This document shows, one piece after another, positions 61,602 to 64,000 of a stretch of DNA of 64,000 bases. Every line of letters begins with the position of its first letter. Within the stretch, counting starts at the first letter, position 1. This DNA is from Lepidodermella squamata (lineage: Eukaryota > Gastrotricha): assembly GCA_047495785.1 (NCBI GenBank), contig JBLDXI010000055.1, positions 248,001-312,000 on the forward strand, given 5' to 3'. The notes beneath the pieces are model-generated. The model did not search any database. It had not been told where the DNA came from and saw only the letters and a list, made by a program, of their open reading frames with translations. Position numbers and translations under genes: made by a program.

Positions 61602-64000
61602 ATGAGGCAAGCAGCGCTGATCGTGCTTGTTTTCGCCTCTATTGCGGCCCAAGTTCGAGGTCAGGTTCCTCCACCGGCTTGTAAATTGAATGACGGCTAT
61701 GAGTTCGACAAGAATGCTCCGAAGTTCAACGCGTAAATTTCAGAACTCCAAAAAACAGGCTGTTTGCTAATCTTTTTGTCGATTTTATTCAGTGAGAACG
61801 GGTATGAAGTTTTCCTACAGGTTCCGGTTTATGCCGATGTAGTGAAAAGCCTCGGCAACAACTTTAACGGAATCACGACTGAAACGTTCTTCGTCCGAGC
61901 CTTGCAAAACAGCGATGGACGTAAGAAGACTGCCAGCTAAAAATGAAAAATTATTCAATAATTTTTATTGCACGAAACAGGCGGCGTTGCATACATCTCT
62001 TTCCAACACAAGATGATCTCGCTGTCCTACGACAAGGTCGCTAATGAATCGATCCTCATCGACTACCAATTCCGAACATGCGATGTTCAGCGCATGTATA
62101 TGGAAGATGCGCATAGCAGTGGCTATTTCCACGGCACCGACCGGCCTATTTTCGTCCCATTCCCTGAAAATTTGGCCGATTTGACCCAATTTAAGATCAA
62201 GAAGCTGAACAATCGATGTAAGCTACCCGATATCATTATTTTTATTGCTGTATTGATGTTTGGTTATTTTCCAAAGCGCGCTACCGAGGATTCGGAAATG
62301 TTGACGTGTATGAAACCTGCTTCGATGTTCGTCCGATTGCTTTGCGTGTTCTGAAGGAGATCGCGAGCAACGCGAAACCGCCAATACCACCTGATGTACT
62401 GGAAGGTTTGCTGCCTAATCCTTCGCCAGTTCGTCTCCGCTGGATTCTGGCTGACCCCAACTGGGAAATGGAAGATGGCCGCGATACCAGCGCCAGCGTT
62501 CCTCTTGCCATTGAAGCCGAATTAGCTGTTGGCGTTCCGATCGTCTTCCCTCGCCTCGTTGTCAACGCTACAATCAACTTCGCCAACTTCCACAGCCACT
62601 ACCCAGAGGTCGACAGCCAGACGGAAGACTTGATGGAACCGCCACCAGGTGTGCACTGCCCGAATCGCTTCTATCGCGAAGGTGCTGAGCGTAAATTGCC
62701 GAAATGGCCGCGCAAGTTCCACATGAAGTCCGAGGCTGTTGTTGTCGAAGACGAGAAGAACGTCGTCTTTGATTCGTCCGATTACTACGACTATGACAGC
62801 AAACGCTTCCGTTTCGACATCCGCGTTCAACGCCCGAATAAACAAGGCTCAGAGGTCTACGAAATTCTCCACGACTACGTTAACAGTGAGTTGTTTGAAG
62901 CTTTAAATTGGTATTAAACATGATTTTTTTTCATTTAAAGATCTTGTCTACACCATCGACCGAACTGAACGCACCTGCAAGAAGAGGAACTTGGACGAAT
63001 ACAAGGGTGATTTCCAGTTTGACGACAAGCCAATCACTCATTTGCTCCTTCGTCCTTACGATTTGCTTCAAATCGAGGACATGGCTACGACCTACATTGG
63101 AAAGGTATCTAGAGAATCTTTGCTTTAGAATTTCATGAATTTGCATGATTTTACTTAGAAACCTTGCCGGGGTATGGGATGCCATTACTGGTCGGGGCAG
63201 AAAGATCTCGAAATCAAGACAAAGGATGGCAACCCAACATACGGTGTTTTCGGCATTTGGGCGACTCGTCGCAGCTGGAGCTCCAACTTAACGGTCGATG
63301 TACCTGAAGAAGAAGCTGTCTACCATATTGTCAAAATCGAAACTATCATCTATGAGAACCGAGGTGGCTGGAGTGTTGTAAGTTTTTCCTGATCATTTAA
63401 ATCATTTTCATCTTATGGCTGTTATAGGATAAGTACGTCGGTCGAACGAATCTGGAAATCTACGATTACCAAGAGCTGACCGCTAAGAAGGACATTTTCT
63501 TCCTGGTAATACGCCATAATTGTATTTGAGATAGTCCTTTAAATTTTTGATTAAAGGCACCAAATGAGGCATTCTGCGGCTACGAGCTCGACCCAGTAAG
63601 GAACCCTGATATTCCTGACCGCTTCCATTTCCGTGGCGAGTACAACTGGGATGCGCAAAACATGTCATTCCCAATCTACGTCAGTTGTTTTTACGAAATT
63701 TCTCAAGTTTCAATAAGTTATCATAAAATTTAATTTCAGATGAACTACGATGCTGAATGGAACGTCATCCGTTTCGACTATGTGCCGGCTACCCCCAATG
63801 ACAGTCCGACAAGCTTCAAGCAAAGCGTTGTTTTTGATCTCAGATCAAGTAAATTCATTGAAAATTCGAGTTTCTCCTTGCTTATTCCCAATATTTTCGT
63901 CCAGATACTATGTACACTGTCGATCGAGTTTTGGGAACATGTAAAGCTGATACTATTCCAGCTGGTTATGCTGGTGAAGACATTGATCCACTGCGACTTG
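61602..64000 (+). CDS. Paralogue C: LolA-like repeat family, truncated by window end
   Basis: Ten exons seen, all in phase: 61602-61732, 61793-61920, 61981-62217, 62277-62885, 62941-63104, 63159-63377, 63428-63505, 63557-63679, 63740-63848 and 63905 to beyond 64000. Signal peptide MRQAALIVLVFASIAAQVRG. The order matches B: N-module (RGVAYISFQHK), YRGFGNVDVYE, a domain with NFHSHYPE and DYYDYD, motif KPCRGMGCHYW, then RFHFRGEYN and NYDAEWNVIRFDY. The region ends at AGYAGEDIDPL, which B also has. C lacks the intron that B has at 57755-57808, and it keeps GT at the site where B uses GC. By comparison with B, about 300 residues including the membrane helix should lie beyond the window. Function unknown. 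Confidence 0.82.

Overview
This window reads as the nuclear DNA of a small-genome ecdysozoan animal. I favour a nematode outside Caenorhabditis; a tardigrade is the main alternative. The genes are metazoan, most introns are 50-60 bp with GT...AG ends, and many start codons lie a few bases downstream of an unpaired splice acceptor, as expected if mRNAs are spliced-leader trans-spliced. Repeats are sparse. No gene looks bacterial or horizontally acquired. All exon models were built by hand from reading-frame phase and splice signals; no database search was possible.

Layout. 1-8.9 kb: cathepsin L; a new 123-residue secreted protein; an orphan single-pass membrane protein; BCKDHB on the minus strand (mitochondrial branched-chain keto acid dehydrogenase E1 beta); an ambiguous locus. 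8.9-16.7 kb: fibrillarin, followed 208 bp later on the same strand by afadin/canoe. 20-23 kb, minus strand: RAB27 and an SLC36-type amino acid transporter. 25-27 kb: mitochondrial aspartyl-tRNA synthetase (DARS2). 29-30 kb: a TMEM150/DRAM-family membrane protein whose first exon is unresolved. 30-33 kb: repeat-bearing intergenic DNA with a MITE-like element and a tRNA-derived SINE. 33.4-35.8 kb: SLC25A44-like carrier and VTA1/LIP5.

36-64 kb: three paralogues (A, B, C) of a large secreted/type I membrane protein family that I cannot name firmly; it may be the nematode LolA-like-domain family. A and B-C are separated by nanos, a minus-strand gene I identify as a Moonraker/KIAA0753 (OFIP) homologue, and an RN-tre/USP6NL-type TBC RabGAP with two alternative first exons. 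Paralogue C runs off the window end.

The genes do not form one pathway. Membrane traffic recurs (RAB27, RN-tre GAP, VTA1), and BCKDHB and SLC25A44 both belong to mitochondrial branched-chain amino acid use. The most unusual content is the A/B/C family. It shows a repeated CRxxxC module, conserved intron positions including one GC-AG intron, an internal unit duplication in A, and shared promoter motifs: GATA-type sites and a TTGTCTC/GAGACAA element. GATA-type sites also occur before the cathepsin gene, which hints at co-expression, possibly in the gut.
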